From: Gammaproteobacteria bacterium
GTDB lineage: Bacteria; Pseudomonadota; Gammaproteobacteria; Pseudomonadales; JAUIET01
Direction of reading: 5' to 3'
NCBI GenBank assembly: GCA_030431775.1
Contig: JAUIHW010000001.1
Location: 1 to 64,000 of the forward strand
Length of the DNA stretch: 64,000 nucleotides
A program made the translations under genes and the position numbers. The notes under the pieces were generated by a model. It made no database searches and had not been told where the DNA came from. It saw nothing but the letters and a program-made list of their open reading frames with translations. This document shows positions 35,317 to 44,000 of the stretch, one piece after another (position 1 is the first letter of the stretch; each line of letters begins with the position of its first letter).

Positions 35317-37752
35317 TTATTGAGGTGCCAGTTTTGTGATCAGACGGGCAAGCTCGACTGGCTTGACAGGCTTGGTCAGTATTGGTAATTCGTGTTCTTT
35401 GATGCGCTGCAGAGTGGCTGCTTCGGTGGCGCCGGTCACGACAGCAGCCGGTATCTCTTTTCCAAAATGTTCGCGTAATTGTCGTATGGCTTCTACGCCG
35501 TCCTGGCCCAGCAAGTGGTAGTCCACCAGTAACAATTGCGGAGCTTTGATGCCGATACATTTAGCTTGCTGCAGGTCCTTGGCCACGGAAACCTGACATC
35601 CCCACTCTTCCAGCAATGATTGCAATGCGTCAATTACCTGAGGATCATCGTCAATCGCCAGCACTTCGACTCCCTGGTGTTTAACTTTTTCTGTATCGGC
35701 GCGCGAATCGAGTCGGTTGGTTCCGGTCGGATTAACTGTCAAACTTGGTAGACTGACCTGAAATTCGCTGCCTTCGCCCAGGGTGGATTTTACGCTGACT
35801 TTGCCGTTCAGGGCCCTTGTAAATTCGCTGACAACATAAAGGCCCAGGCCATACCCAACGGCCAGTTCATTTTGCTCTATGGTCGAATAGGGCTCGAAAA
35901 TTCTCTCAATATCTGCGTTGGCAATTCCCATGCCGTCGTCCCGAATAGTGAATTGCCAGTTGCCATCGTTTTGCATTGCCACAACAGTAACCTGTTTGCT
36001 GGCAGCTTTTACGGCATTATCAATCAGGTTTCGAATAATACGTTGTGCCATCGCATAGTCGGTGACGAGTACACCAGCCTCGCAGTCGAGTTTTAGCTGA
36101 ATGGCGTGCTGATCGAGGCGTATTTTGAATTCGTTCAATATGTTGCCTAGCATTTCTTGGACTGCAAACTTGCTGGCTTTTGGGGACTGGTTGCCGACTT
36201 CCAGTTGGGCAGTGTCCAGCGTGTCCTGTAATAAATTGCCCAGGCTCTGGATTGAGTTTGCCTGTTTATCGATGATGCCTTCCAGTTTCGCGTCCTGGTT
36301 ACGCCGCTTGATGGCTGCGTTAAACATGGAAAGAGCATGCAGGGGTTGGCGCAGGTCGTGACTTGCGGCTGCGATAAACTGAATGCGCTCTTTTGCAACA
36401 TTCTCCGCGCGAGCCGCGGCCGCTTTGAATGCATGGGTGCGTTCCTTGACTTGTGCTTCCAGCTGGAGATTGAGCTTTTCCAGAGCGTACGATGTGTCGC
36501 GCGCCTGCTCAAAGGTAGCGCGCAGTCGCTGCAGCAGGGCGTAGGAATAGCCCATACCCAGTAGCAGGAAGCCAAACGGTGTCAGATCGAAACCGTAGCT
36601 TTGGTCGGTATAAAGCAGCGCATCACTCAGCGCGGTACCGAAAAACAACGCATTGGCAACTAAAACCGCTGTTGCTCCGCGCTGTTTTGCCAGTAGTGCG
36701 CGCAGCGTACAGACAATCGAATAGATGATTGACATGATGTTCAGCAAGATGGCGATATTTCGAGTTTTCGTGTAAATATGTTCAGGCAACAGTAATGCGA
36801 TAACAGCAAGTAGAAAACTGCTGATAATCAGCAGCCAGGTGCCGTGTTTTGGAAAGTATTCTGTAAAAATCGCGCGAAAGAAAAGCAGGTAGATACCTGG
36901 GGCAATGGCGAGCGTGGCATAGCTAAGCATCAGGGTGCTCCAGTATGCCGCATCCGGATAGAGCAGGTGGAAGTGAGGAACGACGTTGGCGATTCTCACT
37001 ACCATGACAAAACACAATAAGCCAAACCACAAATGACTGCTGCCTTGTTCCCGGTGGTGGCGGTCAGCGAGGTAAATGATGCTGTGGAATAAACCGATGG
37101 CCAGAAGGATTCCTAGCGCAGCGGTGTAATACACCGTGAGGGCGCGAAGTGTTTGGTCTAACTCCTCACTGTTCCACACGGTGATTGGGTGTCCAGGCCC
37201 CCCATATGCGTGTGAGAAGTTGGCGACTTGCAGTACCAGCTCGGTTGTTTTGGGTGGTAAGGTAAAAACTCGGCTGACGTAATTGGCGGCGAAGCTTTCC
37301 CGTTTGCTGCTCGGTTGGCCGTTCTCTCCGAGCAAGGTTTCATTTGCATACAAGCGCCATGCCGAGTGCGGTGAAATCAGGTGCAGGGATAAATTTTTCT
37401 GTGCTTCCGGCAGTGCAATTTGCGCCCGGAAAGTTGCAACGCCATAGGGTCCGTCCAGCGCAGGATGTTCGAGTTGATTCCAGCGTTGCGGTAATTCGAA
37501 ATAGTCGCCAATATAATGCTGCCCGAAGTCGCCGGGATCCACCAACTGCCCCCAAACTACCTGCCATCGACCGGCCAGTTCAAAAGGTAGCTGATGCAAG
37601 GTTGCGTTTGAGGTTAGGTCGAAATAGGTTGATGTTTCCGTGGACAAATTGTCGGCCCGTTGCGACCCGCCTGCAATCAAGCTCGCCGGCATCGCCAGGA
37701 AAAGCGCTAACAGGCAAACAGCACAATGAGAGGCGTAATTGGATGTTTTCAT
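35317..37752 (-). CDS. Hybrid sensor histidine kinase with 7TMR-DISM sensor
   Basis: 811-residue inner-membrane kinase. Seen in order: signal peptide; periplasmic 7TMR-DISM extracellular domain (about 40-195); seven transmembrane helices (about 210-410); a coiled linker; histidine-kinase dimerisation domain with SHDLRQPLHAL; catalytic ATPase domain with N-box NLIDNAVKAA and G-boxes DDGMGIANAD and GYGLGLYVV; and a C-terminal receiver with LLLVDYHLLGQDG and the Lys in ILTKPVKP. DISM ectodomains often bind carbohydrates or similar ligands. The partner is probably the adjacent response regulator, reached through phosphotransfer or directly. Confidence 0.94.
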   Translation of the reverse strand: MKTSNYASHCAVCLLALFLAMPASLIAGGSQRADNLSTETSTYFDLTSNATLHQLPFELAGRWQVVWGQLVDPGDFGQHYIGDYFELPQRWNQLEHPALDGPYGVATFRAQIALPEAQKNLSLHLISPHSAWRLYANETLLGENGQPSSKRESFAANYVSRVFTLPPKTTELVLQVANFSHAYGGPGHPITVWNSEELDQTLRALTVYYTAALGILLAIGLFHSIIYLADRHHREQGSSHLWFGLLCFVMVVRIANVVPHFHLLYPDAAYWSTLMLSYATLAIAPGIYLLFFRAIFTEYFPKHGTWLLIISSFLLAVIALLLPEHIYTKTRNIAILLNIMSIIYSIVCTLRALLAKQRGATAVLVANALFFGTALSDALLYTDQSYGFDLTPFGFLLLGMGYSYALLQRLRATFEQARDTSYALEKLNLQLEAQVKERTHAFKAAAARAENVAKERIQFIAAASHDLRQPLHALSMFNAAIKRRNQDAKLEGIIDKQANSIQSLGNLLQDTLDTAQLEVGNQSPKASKFAVQEMLGNILNEFKIRLDQHAIQLKLDCEAGVLVTDYAMAQRIIRNLIDNAVKAASKQVTVVAMQNDGNWQFTIRDDGMGIANADIERIFEPYSTIEQNELAVGYGLGLYVVSEFTRALNGKVSVKSTLGEGSEFQVSLPSLTVNPTGTNRLDSRADTEKVKHQGVEVLAIDDDPQVIDALQSLLEEWGCQVSVAKDLQQAKCIGIKAPQLLLVDYHLLGQDGVEAIRQLREHFGKEIPAAVVTGATEAATLQRIKEHELPILTKPVKPVELARLITKLAPQ

Positions 37753-37815
37753 TCTTTGGCTATAGTAGCGGAGCTCTGGTTTGTGGCCAATGCAAGTTGG
37801 CGAGAATTGGTCGAT

Positions 37816-37833
37816 ATACGCACTTCTGCGTAT
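37816..37833. promoter_or_regulatory. Palindromic site ATACGCA-N4-TGCGTAT between kinase and lipoprotein B
   Basis: Second copy of the 18-base palindrome, also followed by GGG. It lies 76 bases before lipoprotein B and 63 bases before the divergent kinase, so it could control both. A TAAAAT at 37871-37876 may be a -10 for lipoprotein B, placing the site upstream of -35, as for an activator. Confidence 0.7.
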
Positions 37834-37909
37834 GGGCGCTCCGAAACCCCTGTTTTACAGTGACGTTGTGTAAAATGCTAAACGGTGCGTGCAGAGCAGG
37901 AGCGGACAG

Positions 37910-39790
37910 GTGCAGTTTCAGAATCAGTGTCATTCGACAGGGAAAAAATTCAATGCAAGAAGGGTTTTGCAATGCTGCACACTTTTTCTGCTTGGTGCGT
38001 GGCTCGCTGCTTGCGAACATGGCGTTGAAATTGTGGGTCAGGGCCGAGTGGAATCCGCCTCAGGCACGCGCAATTGTACGGTCGAGCAATCGCCTTGCCG
38101 TTTTTTGGTGGAGTCCGCTTATCAGGAAACGTATACACCGGTACCGGCCGAGGGCTGGTTCTTTAAGGAGTGGCGTAATTGCGGTGACTCCAATCGCGCG
38201 AGTTGCTCGTTTGACATACCTGCCCGAATCGTAGCCGATAACGAGGGCCGATCCCTGCCATCAGTCGTCGCGGTGTTTGAGCAAATCAACGGCGTCACAC
38301 TGTCCGACACTGTGGCATTTCCAGGCCAGTTTATCTCGGTACACAGTGCCGATATCCTTCCTGGCCGCACCGTGGAGGTGACCTTTGCTACCCTGGACGG
38401 TGCGGTGGAGTCGCTGGCCTATGCACCGGCGGTCGAACGTGGGGTCGTAACCCTGCCGGTGCCGCCGTTCATTGATGCACAGGGAAATTTTTCCGGTACC
38501 ACAGTGGCCGTCACTGTGTCCGGAGAAACCGCTGCACAAAGTCTGGAAATCGAAGCTCCGAGCGGTTTGGGTGTCCCTACCAATGGGATGTTCTGGTTGA
38601 AAACCCAGTTGGACGCGCTGGAAAGCCTGCAATCAGCGATAACTAATACGCAGGCAATTGGCGATCAGAATGGTGCCGATGTCAGTGCAGAACTGGCGCT
38701 TTTGCAGAGTAAAGTTGATGACATCAATCAAGCCATTACCCGTTTCGAAGAAAGCGGATTTGCTTCCTACAGTCTTGGTGACGGGGAGCTAGTGGAGTAC
38801 AGCGGTGAAGCGCTGCAGCAATTGGACAATCTGATGCTGCATACACTGATTGGGTTGAATGCCTATGTCGACGTTGAAACCGAGCCCGAAAGCAGCAATG
38901 TTGTTCTCCTGGAAAATGGGTCCTTCATTGCACGAAATCGGGTCAAGCCCGGTGCCTATCAACGCATTCTGGACAATATTCGCGAAGGCGCTGCGGCGGT
39001 GGAAAATGCCGGGAGCGATATTCAACCGGGTACCTTCGAATTCGTCACGAACATGGAAAGAAATATTCGGGAATCATTGAGAACTGGTAAAGAAAAGTCT
39101 GGCGAGTTCATTGCGGCGATGTCAGCGATTGTCACAGCCAGGGCATTGGCAGCTGAGGCCGCTGGGGATGCCGCCCTAGCTAAAGTTGCTGAAGCGTTCA
39201 GCATTCATGTAGGCAACCTGAAAATTGCGTTTGCTGGAATCTCCGCTTCGGTCAGTGAAATCAATAGCGATTCAATAGTGAATCTGGGACAGACCACTTA
39301 CGACGGCACTCGAGAGTTGATGAATCAGCTCGCCAATATGGCAAGCCAAATGGCCAAGACACAGCTACCACAATTGCTGGCGTTGGCCGATAACATCAAT
39401 AACCTGGCGTCTGATTTGAAAACTGCTGTCGGGGGCCTGAAAGGCAAGTTTTGTGCAACCTTTCCTGATACCCGATTTTGCAAGATAGTTGGGTCAATCA
39501 GCGGGCGGTATTCGACCACATACGGCACCATGACCCTCAATCAATCCGGCGTCACTGTGACCGGTGTGTACGATGGCGAGGACGGGCGGATACAAGGCAG
39601 CCGCAAAGGCAATACGGTTACCGGTTTCTGGTTGGAACCTAGTGCGGGTGTGCGTTGCGAAACGGCCAGGGGTGGTACACGCTACTGGGGGGACATCAGC
39701 TTTGATTTTACCGAAACTGGCTTCAGTGGTAGTTGGAACTACTGTGGTAACACCGGTGGCGGCAGCTGGCGAGGCACCGAGCTTCGCTAG
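37910..39790 (+). CDS. Lipoprotein B: shares the Cys-rich N-terminal domain with lipoprotein A
   Basis: 626-residue predicted lipoprotein from GTG 37910, which has AGGAG seven bases upstream. Lipobox LAAC gives lipidated Cys35. The N-terminal domain (about 36-125) has cysteines 56, 63, 91 and 99, the same 7/28/8 spacing and many of the same residues as lipoprotein A (EGW, EWR, VAVFE). The middle is alpha-helical (about 215-515) with long low-polarity helices. The last 90 residues (GRYSTTYGTMTLNQSG...) look like a beta-barrel with Trp and Cys residues. Function unknown; envelope sensor, inhibitor or adhesin are options. Confidence 0.8.
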   Translation: MQFQNQCHSTGKKFNARRVLQCCTLFLLGAWLAACEHGVEIVGQGRVESASGTRNCTVEQSPCRFLVESAYQETYTPVPAEGWFFKEWRNCGDSNRASCSFDIPARIVADNEGRSLPSVVAVFEQINGVTLSDTVAFPGQFISVHSADILPGRTVEVTFATLDGAVESLAYAPAVERGVVTLPVPPFIDAQGNFSGTTVAVTVSGETAAQSLEIEAPSGLGVPTNGMFWLKTQLDALESLQSAITNTQAIGDQNGADVSAELALLQSKVDDINQAITRFEESGFASYSLGDGELVEYSGEALQQLDNLMLHTLIGLNAYVDVETEPESSNVVLLENGSFIARNRVKPGAYQRILDNIREGAAAVENAGSDIQPGTFEFVTNMERNIRESLRTGKEKSGEFIAAMSAIVTARALAAEAAGDAALAKVAEAFSIHVGNLKIAFAGISASVSEINSDSIVNLGQTTYDGTRELMNQLANMASQMAKTQLPQLLALADNINNLASDLKTAVGGLKGKFCATFPDTRFCKIVGSISGRYSTTYGTMTLNQSGVTVTGVYDGEDGRIQGSRKGNTVTGFWLEPSAGVRCETARGGTRYWGDISFDFTETGFSGSWNYCGNTGGGSWRGTELR

Positions 39791-39820
39791 CGCACAGTTG
39801 GCATCAGGCCTGCTCGGCCC

Positions 39821-40852
39821 TTATAACACTCCGCTAATGCTTTCTGCCCGTTGCCCATGCAGTTTAGCGTGGCACTCGGCCAGTATCGACAAGGCAATGC
39901 CTTCCGGTAAATCCCCGCCCAGCTGCAATCCGGCCGGGCCGGCCAGTGGCGCGGGCAGATCAGCGACACTCAGTTGTGCGATGTCCAGCACCCGGTCGCG
40001 CCGCTCTTTAGGGCCAAGAAGGGCGATGTAGCGGGCCTGAGTGTGTTGCAGCACAGCCAGTGCGGCGGCATCGAGGCTGAGCTTATGACTCATCAGAATG
40101 GCGGCGTCCAGGTCTGCCAGTTGCCCGCTGTGCAAAAGCGTGTCCGGTTGGCATTTTCCAATGTGGGCCGCACCCGGAAAGTGTTCGGCACGGGCATTGG
40201 CCGGGCGGGGGTCGCAGACAATCACGTGCCAGCCCAGAGTTGCCGCCATTTCAACCACTGGGCGTGCATCAATGCCGCCACCTACCACCAGCAGCTTCGG
40301 TGGTGGCCGCAGGGGGTTGATAAACCACTGTTGGCCGTCGAGCTCGGCCAATTGTGGGTGGCTGAGTTCGTTCAGCGCTTGCAGCCCGGCGGGGTAATCG
40401 ACCGCTGCGCCAAGCAGGTAGGCGTCACTGCCGCCTGTGCTGCCTGGCAGGCTGTGACACAAGGTCACCGTACGACGCTCCTGCAGAGCTTCGTGCACGC
40501 TGGGCAGGTGCAGATAAGCGTTGTCGGAGGTCACAGGCTGCAACAGCAGGTCGATACTGCCACCGCAGCCAATGCCCAGCTGATAGGCGATGTCGTCTTC
40601 ATCGCTGCCGTCGTAGGTCAGCGTCATCGCTTGTTGACGATGCTCGACTTTGCGGGCGTTCAAAGCGATATCGGCTTCCAGGCAACCACCACTTAGCAGC
40701 CCCAGCTGCTGGCCGTCGCCGCCAAACAACATGATCGCCCCGGCCTTGCGGTACACTGGCCCACGCGTGGCGACCACCGTGCCAAGCACCCAGCTGCAGT
40801 CATCACGTAGGGGAAACCATTCCTTAAGTAGCGATAAAGTCTGTAAGCTCAT
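39821..40852 (-). CDS. XdhC family protein
   Basis: 343-residue XdhC/CoxI family protein, which in other bacteria binds molybdenum cofactor and aids its sulfuration and insertion into xanthine dehydrogenase-type enzymes. N-terminal XdhC_CoxI segment with GPVYRKAGAIMLF and LLSGGCLEADIALNA; C-terminal Rossmann domain starting LLVVGGGIDARPVVEMA. No molybdenum hydroxylase gene is in this window, so its client is elsewhere. The stop of an upstream gene remnant is immediately before its ATG. Confidence 0.9.
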   Translation of the reverse strand: MSLQTLSLLKEWFPLRDDCSWVLGTVVATRGPVYRKAGAIMLFGGDGQQLGLLSGGCLEADIALNARKVEHRQQAMTLTYDGSDEDDIAYQLGIGCGGSIDLLLQPVTSDNAYLHLPSVHEALQERRTVTLCHSLPGSTGGSDAYLLGAAVDYPAGLQALNELSHPQLAELDGQQWFINPLRPPPKLLVVGGGIDARPVVEMAATLGWHVIVCDPRPANARAEHFPGAAHIGKCQPDTLLHSGQLADLDAAILMSHKLSLDAAALAVLQHTQARYIALLGPKERRDRVLDIAQLSVADLPAPLAGPAGLQLGGDLPEGIALSILAECHAKLHGQRAESISGVL

Positions 40853-40960
40853 TCACCCATGCTGTTCGCTGACCAGCGCAGCGCCCTGTAATAAACACGC
40901 GAGTGTATCGTAAATGAGGCCGTCATCGACAGGTTCAACGCCGATTTGAATGGGGCGAGC
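40853..40960 (-). pseudogene. Fragment of a MetE-C-like gene 3' end
   Basis: On the minus strand, an open reading segment ends VDDGLIYDTLACLLQGAALV plus a few residues and a stop directly before xdhC. It resembles the C-terminus of the intact MetE-C-like protein at 46524-47660 (VDEDIVYAKLESLAQGAALA). About 70 percent of bases match by eye over some 60 positions. No start codon or upstream homologous part is present: the frame is closed at about 41044. It is most simply a remnant of a deleted paralogue; a very short real gene is less likely. Confidence 0.45.
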
Positions 40961-41045
40961 GTGTGGGTCGGTCTCTTGCGGTGTTAATAGGTGGTGTGCA
41001 GTTAACAAGCCCCGCCAGTCTGGCGCAAGGTTCTTGCGGTGGTTT

Positions 41046-41067
41046 TATAAACATCTTTGTGTTTATA
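41046..41067. promoter_or_regulatory. Palindrome TATAAACA-N6-TGTTTATA upstream of the dockerin protein gene
   Basis: Perfect 8+6+8 inverted repeat 27 bases before the proposed GTG start. It could be an operator or a 5'-UTR hairpin. No regulator candidate is adjacent. Confidence 0.5.
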
Positions 41068-41094
41068 CTTCTATCCAAAAAAAGGAGTAGCTCA

Positions 41095-44000
41095 GTGCAG
41101 TATGGGCAGTATGGAAGGAACGGGTCACGCTGGCAGTTAGGGAGTCAGTCCTACTCAGCCTATAAGGCTGGGATTTCAATGGGGCCACCAGGTTTGCTGC
41201 CTGTTGCTCTCGCGGCCATGTTGCTGCTGGGTATGTCCGGGGCAGCGCTCAGCCAGAGCGAAGGCTTCACTGGCGAAGACGCCGTTGACGAGGCGGTGAT
41301 CAAGGCACTTCGGCCGGTGCTCACGAGTTCTACCGCGCTGGGGTTTTCTCCGGACCCGCTCACTGCTTTCGCCGCCGACAACGTCGCATTCGCCACCAAT
41401 CTTGCCCTCAAATACATTAAAGCACCCTTGAAAGCGCCGCCTGATCGGTCCTTTCAGCCGCGGGACTCACTGCGTGACCCAGAGACTGGTCGAACCGAAG
41501 CCAACTGTGTGCATCGCTTTACCTTACCGCAATCGGTGTATTCCAAAGAGGACATCTTCGGCATCAATATAGGTAATGTTTTGCTGGGCAAGGGGCCAGG
41601 GCTGGGCATTCCCCAGGACTGGGGCGACCTCGGCGTGCCGGAGGTGTTTCATTACAACACGCACGTGCTGTTGTCGGCGGCCGGAGCCGGCATTCAGCAA
41701 TCCGACCTGCCGCAGACGGTGACATTGCCGGCGGGTAATCACACGATCCGCTGGCGCGCCGATACGCTCTATGATCTGCTGTTTGATGCGGTCTTGCCGG
41801 CCGCACTGGTTGCCGCGTCCGGCTATGGCAAGTACAAACGCGGTGAGTTCCTGCTTGCTCAGCCAGCCGCTGTGGAAAAACTGGCAAAAACCTATCGTGC
41901 CAATCAGCTGGTCGGTAAAAACATCATTCAGAAACTGGGTATCAAAATCAGCGACGCCTGCCAGACACGGCCGGAGAAATGCGTAAAGGCCGCCTATAAG
42001 CTCGGCGTCGGTCCCACCGCGGATTTTTTCACGGATTTTGAAATTCTTTCAGTCCGGCGTGACCGCGAGCAGACCATTACCGTATACGACCTTCACGACC
42101 CGACGTTGGTAGTGAATACACCGGAGCTGGTGCTGGAAGCGGCAGACATCGGCGGCACCTTCAAAGAGCGAGTGAATGGCCAGCTGATGGCGTCGGTGCA
42201 AGCGGACGATGCCTGCGGGCGCCCAGTGGGTCTGTCCAATGATCTGCCCACTCTGTTGCCGGTTGGGCCCACCGATGTCACCTGGACCGCCACAGATCTT
42301 GGCCCCAACCTGCAAGGTGGTAGAAACAGCGTACAGGCTTTTCAGCGTGTCATTGTTCAGGACACCCAGGCACCGATTATCGTGCCGCCGCCGGGCCGGG
42401 TGATCGAGGTGGACCCCACTGACAGCGACCGTTCCGACGGGCTGAGTGCCGCGGGCGTGAATCCGGCAGTAGTGGACCTGGGCCTGCCGCGAGTGGTCGA
42501 CCTTGCCGACCCCGCGCCAACCATTTCCACGGATGCGCCTGAATTTTTTCCGGTGAACAGCCGCACGGAAGTGCAATGGTCCGCCACCGACAATGGTTTT
42601 CCAACGCCGAACACTTCGACCGCCAGTCAGCTGATCACGGTTAAGCTCGCGGGCAGCAATACCGCGCCCTCTGTGCGCAATGTCAGTGCCACAACCCTGA
42701 CCTCACAAGTGATCGATATTCGACTGAACGGCCTGGACAATGACCTGCTGGACGGCCGTGTCGACCCGCTGGCGATGACCATTGTTGACCGGCCGCAGAA
42801 CGGCGAGTTTGTCGCACCCCTGCTGCCGTATTTTATCGAGGACTATCGCACCAACCCGGCAGGCCCCTACGGAGAGGCCTTCTTCCTGGCCGGTAACAAA
42901 CCCAACTGGCTGTACGACAACGTGTGCCGCGTCGGGTCGGGCCCCACGAGTGAGCGCATTCGCCGCGACTGGGTATACCGGCCGCGCTTTGTGCAGGTGA
43001 CCGATGATGGCACCTACTACATGATTGACCAGTACTGGCGTTGCCAGGCAAGCGGCGCAAGCGCCAATGAGCGCATCTCCAAGTGGGACCGCGACGGCAA
43101 CTACCTTGGCCAGATCGATTACGACGGTACCACGGACGCCTTCGTGATGGACCAGGACAACCTCATTTATACCTTGACCAAACAGGGGGCGGGCAGCAGC
43201 ACAACGCTGACCCTGCGCCAGTACCGGCCCAGTTTCGACACGGACAGTGATTACCGTCGGGACTTGTGGAAGTTCACCTTTAACGATACCGGCGACGACC
43301 CGGTCTCCAATAACCAGTACTCCTACGCGCGCGTGGACAGCCGCCGCGGTATTGTTTACGTTAATGACCGACGGCGAATTTTTGCCTTCGATGTGCGAGC
43401 GGATCTGGCCGACCCGCAAGGCAATTCATCAAACGGCATGGGTGACTATTACATTGGCGCATTGAAAGGTGGCGAGCAAGTGTTTGCCTGCACCAGCTTT
43501 GGCAGCTCCTGGAGCGGCTTTGCGATGGAAGTGGATTCACAGGGTAACCTGTATGTTGCCGATACCTGTGGTGACCGAATTCACAAATTTATGGCTTCCG
43601 GTTTTGACAATGCCGGCAATGCGCAGCTCGGTGAGTATGTGGGTTGGATGGGGCGCTGCGAAAGCAGCACCAATAAGGCTTGCGATGAAGCGACTGGAAC
43701 CAGCAAGGGCTACAGCTGTACTGATGAAACCTGCACGGTTGACCAAAGTGAGGGGCCTGAGCCTGGCCAGTTCTCGACGCCAGTGTACCTGGCTATCGAC
43801 CCTAACGATATTCTCTATGTGGCCGATTCCAGCAATCGACGCATCCAGCGGTTTGCACCAGATGGCAGCTTTGCCGGCCAGGCTCAGTCCAGCGGCACAG
43901 GCATTAATCGCGGCGAAAATCCCAGCTTTGTGCTGGGCAATATTGGTAACCCAAAAGCGGTTACGGTGAATTCCACGCAGTTTTTCGTGGTCGATCGCGA

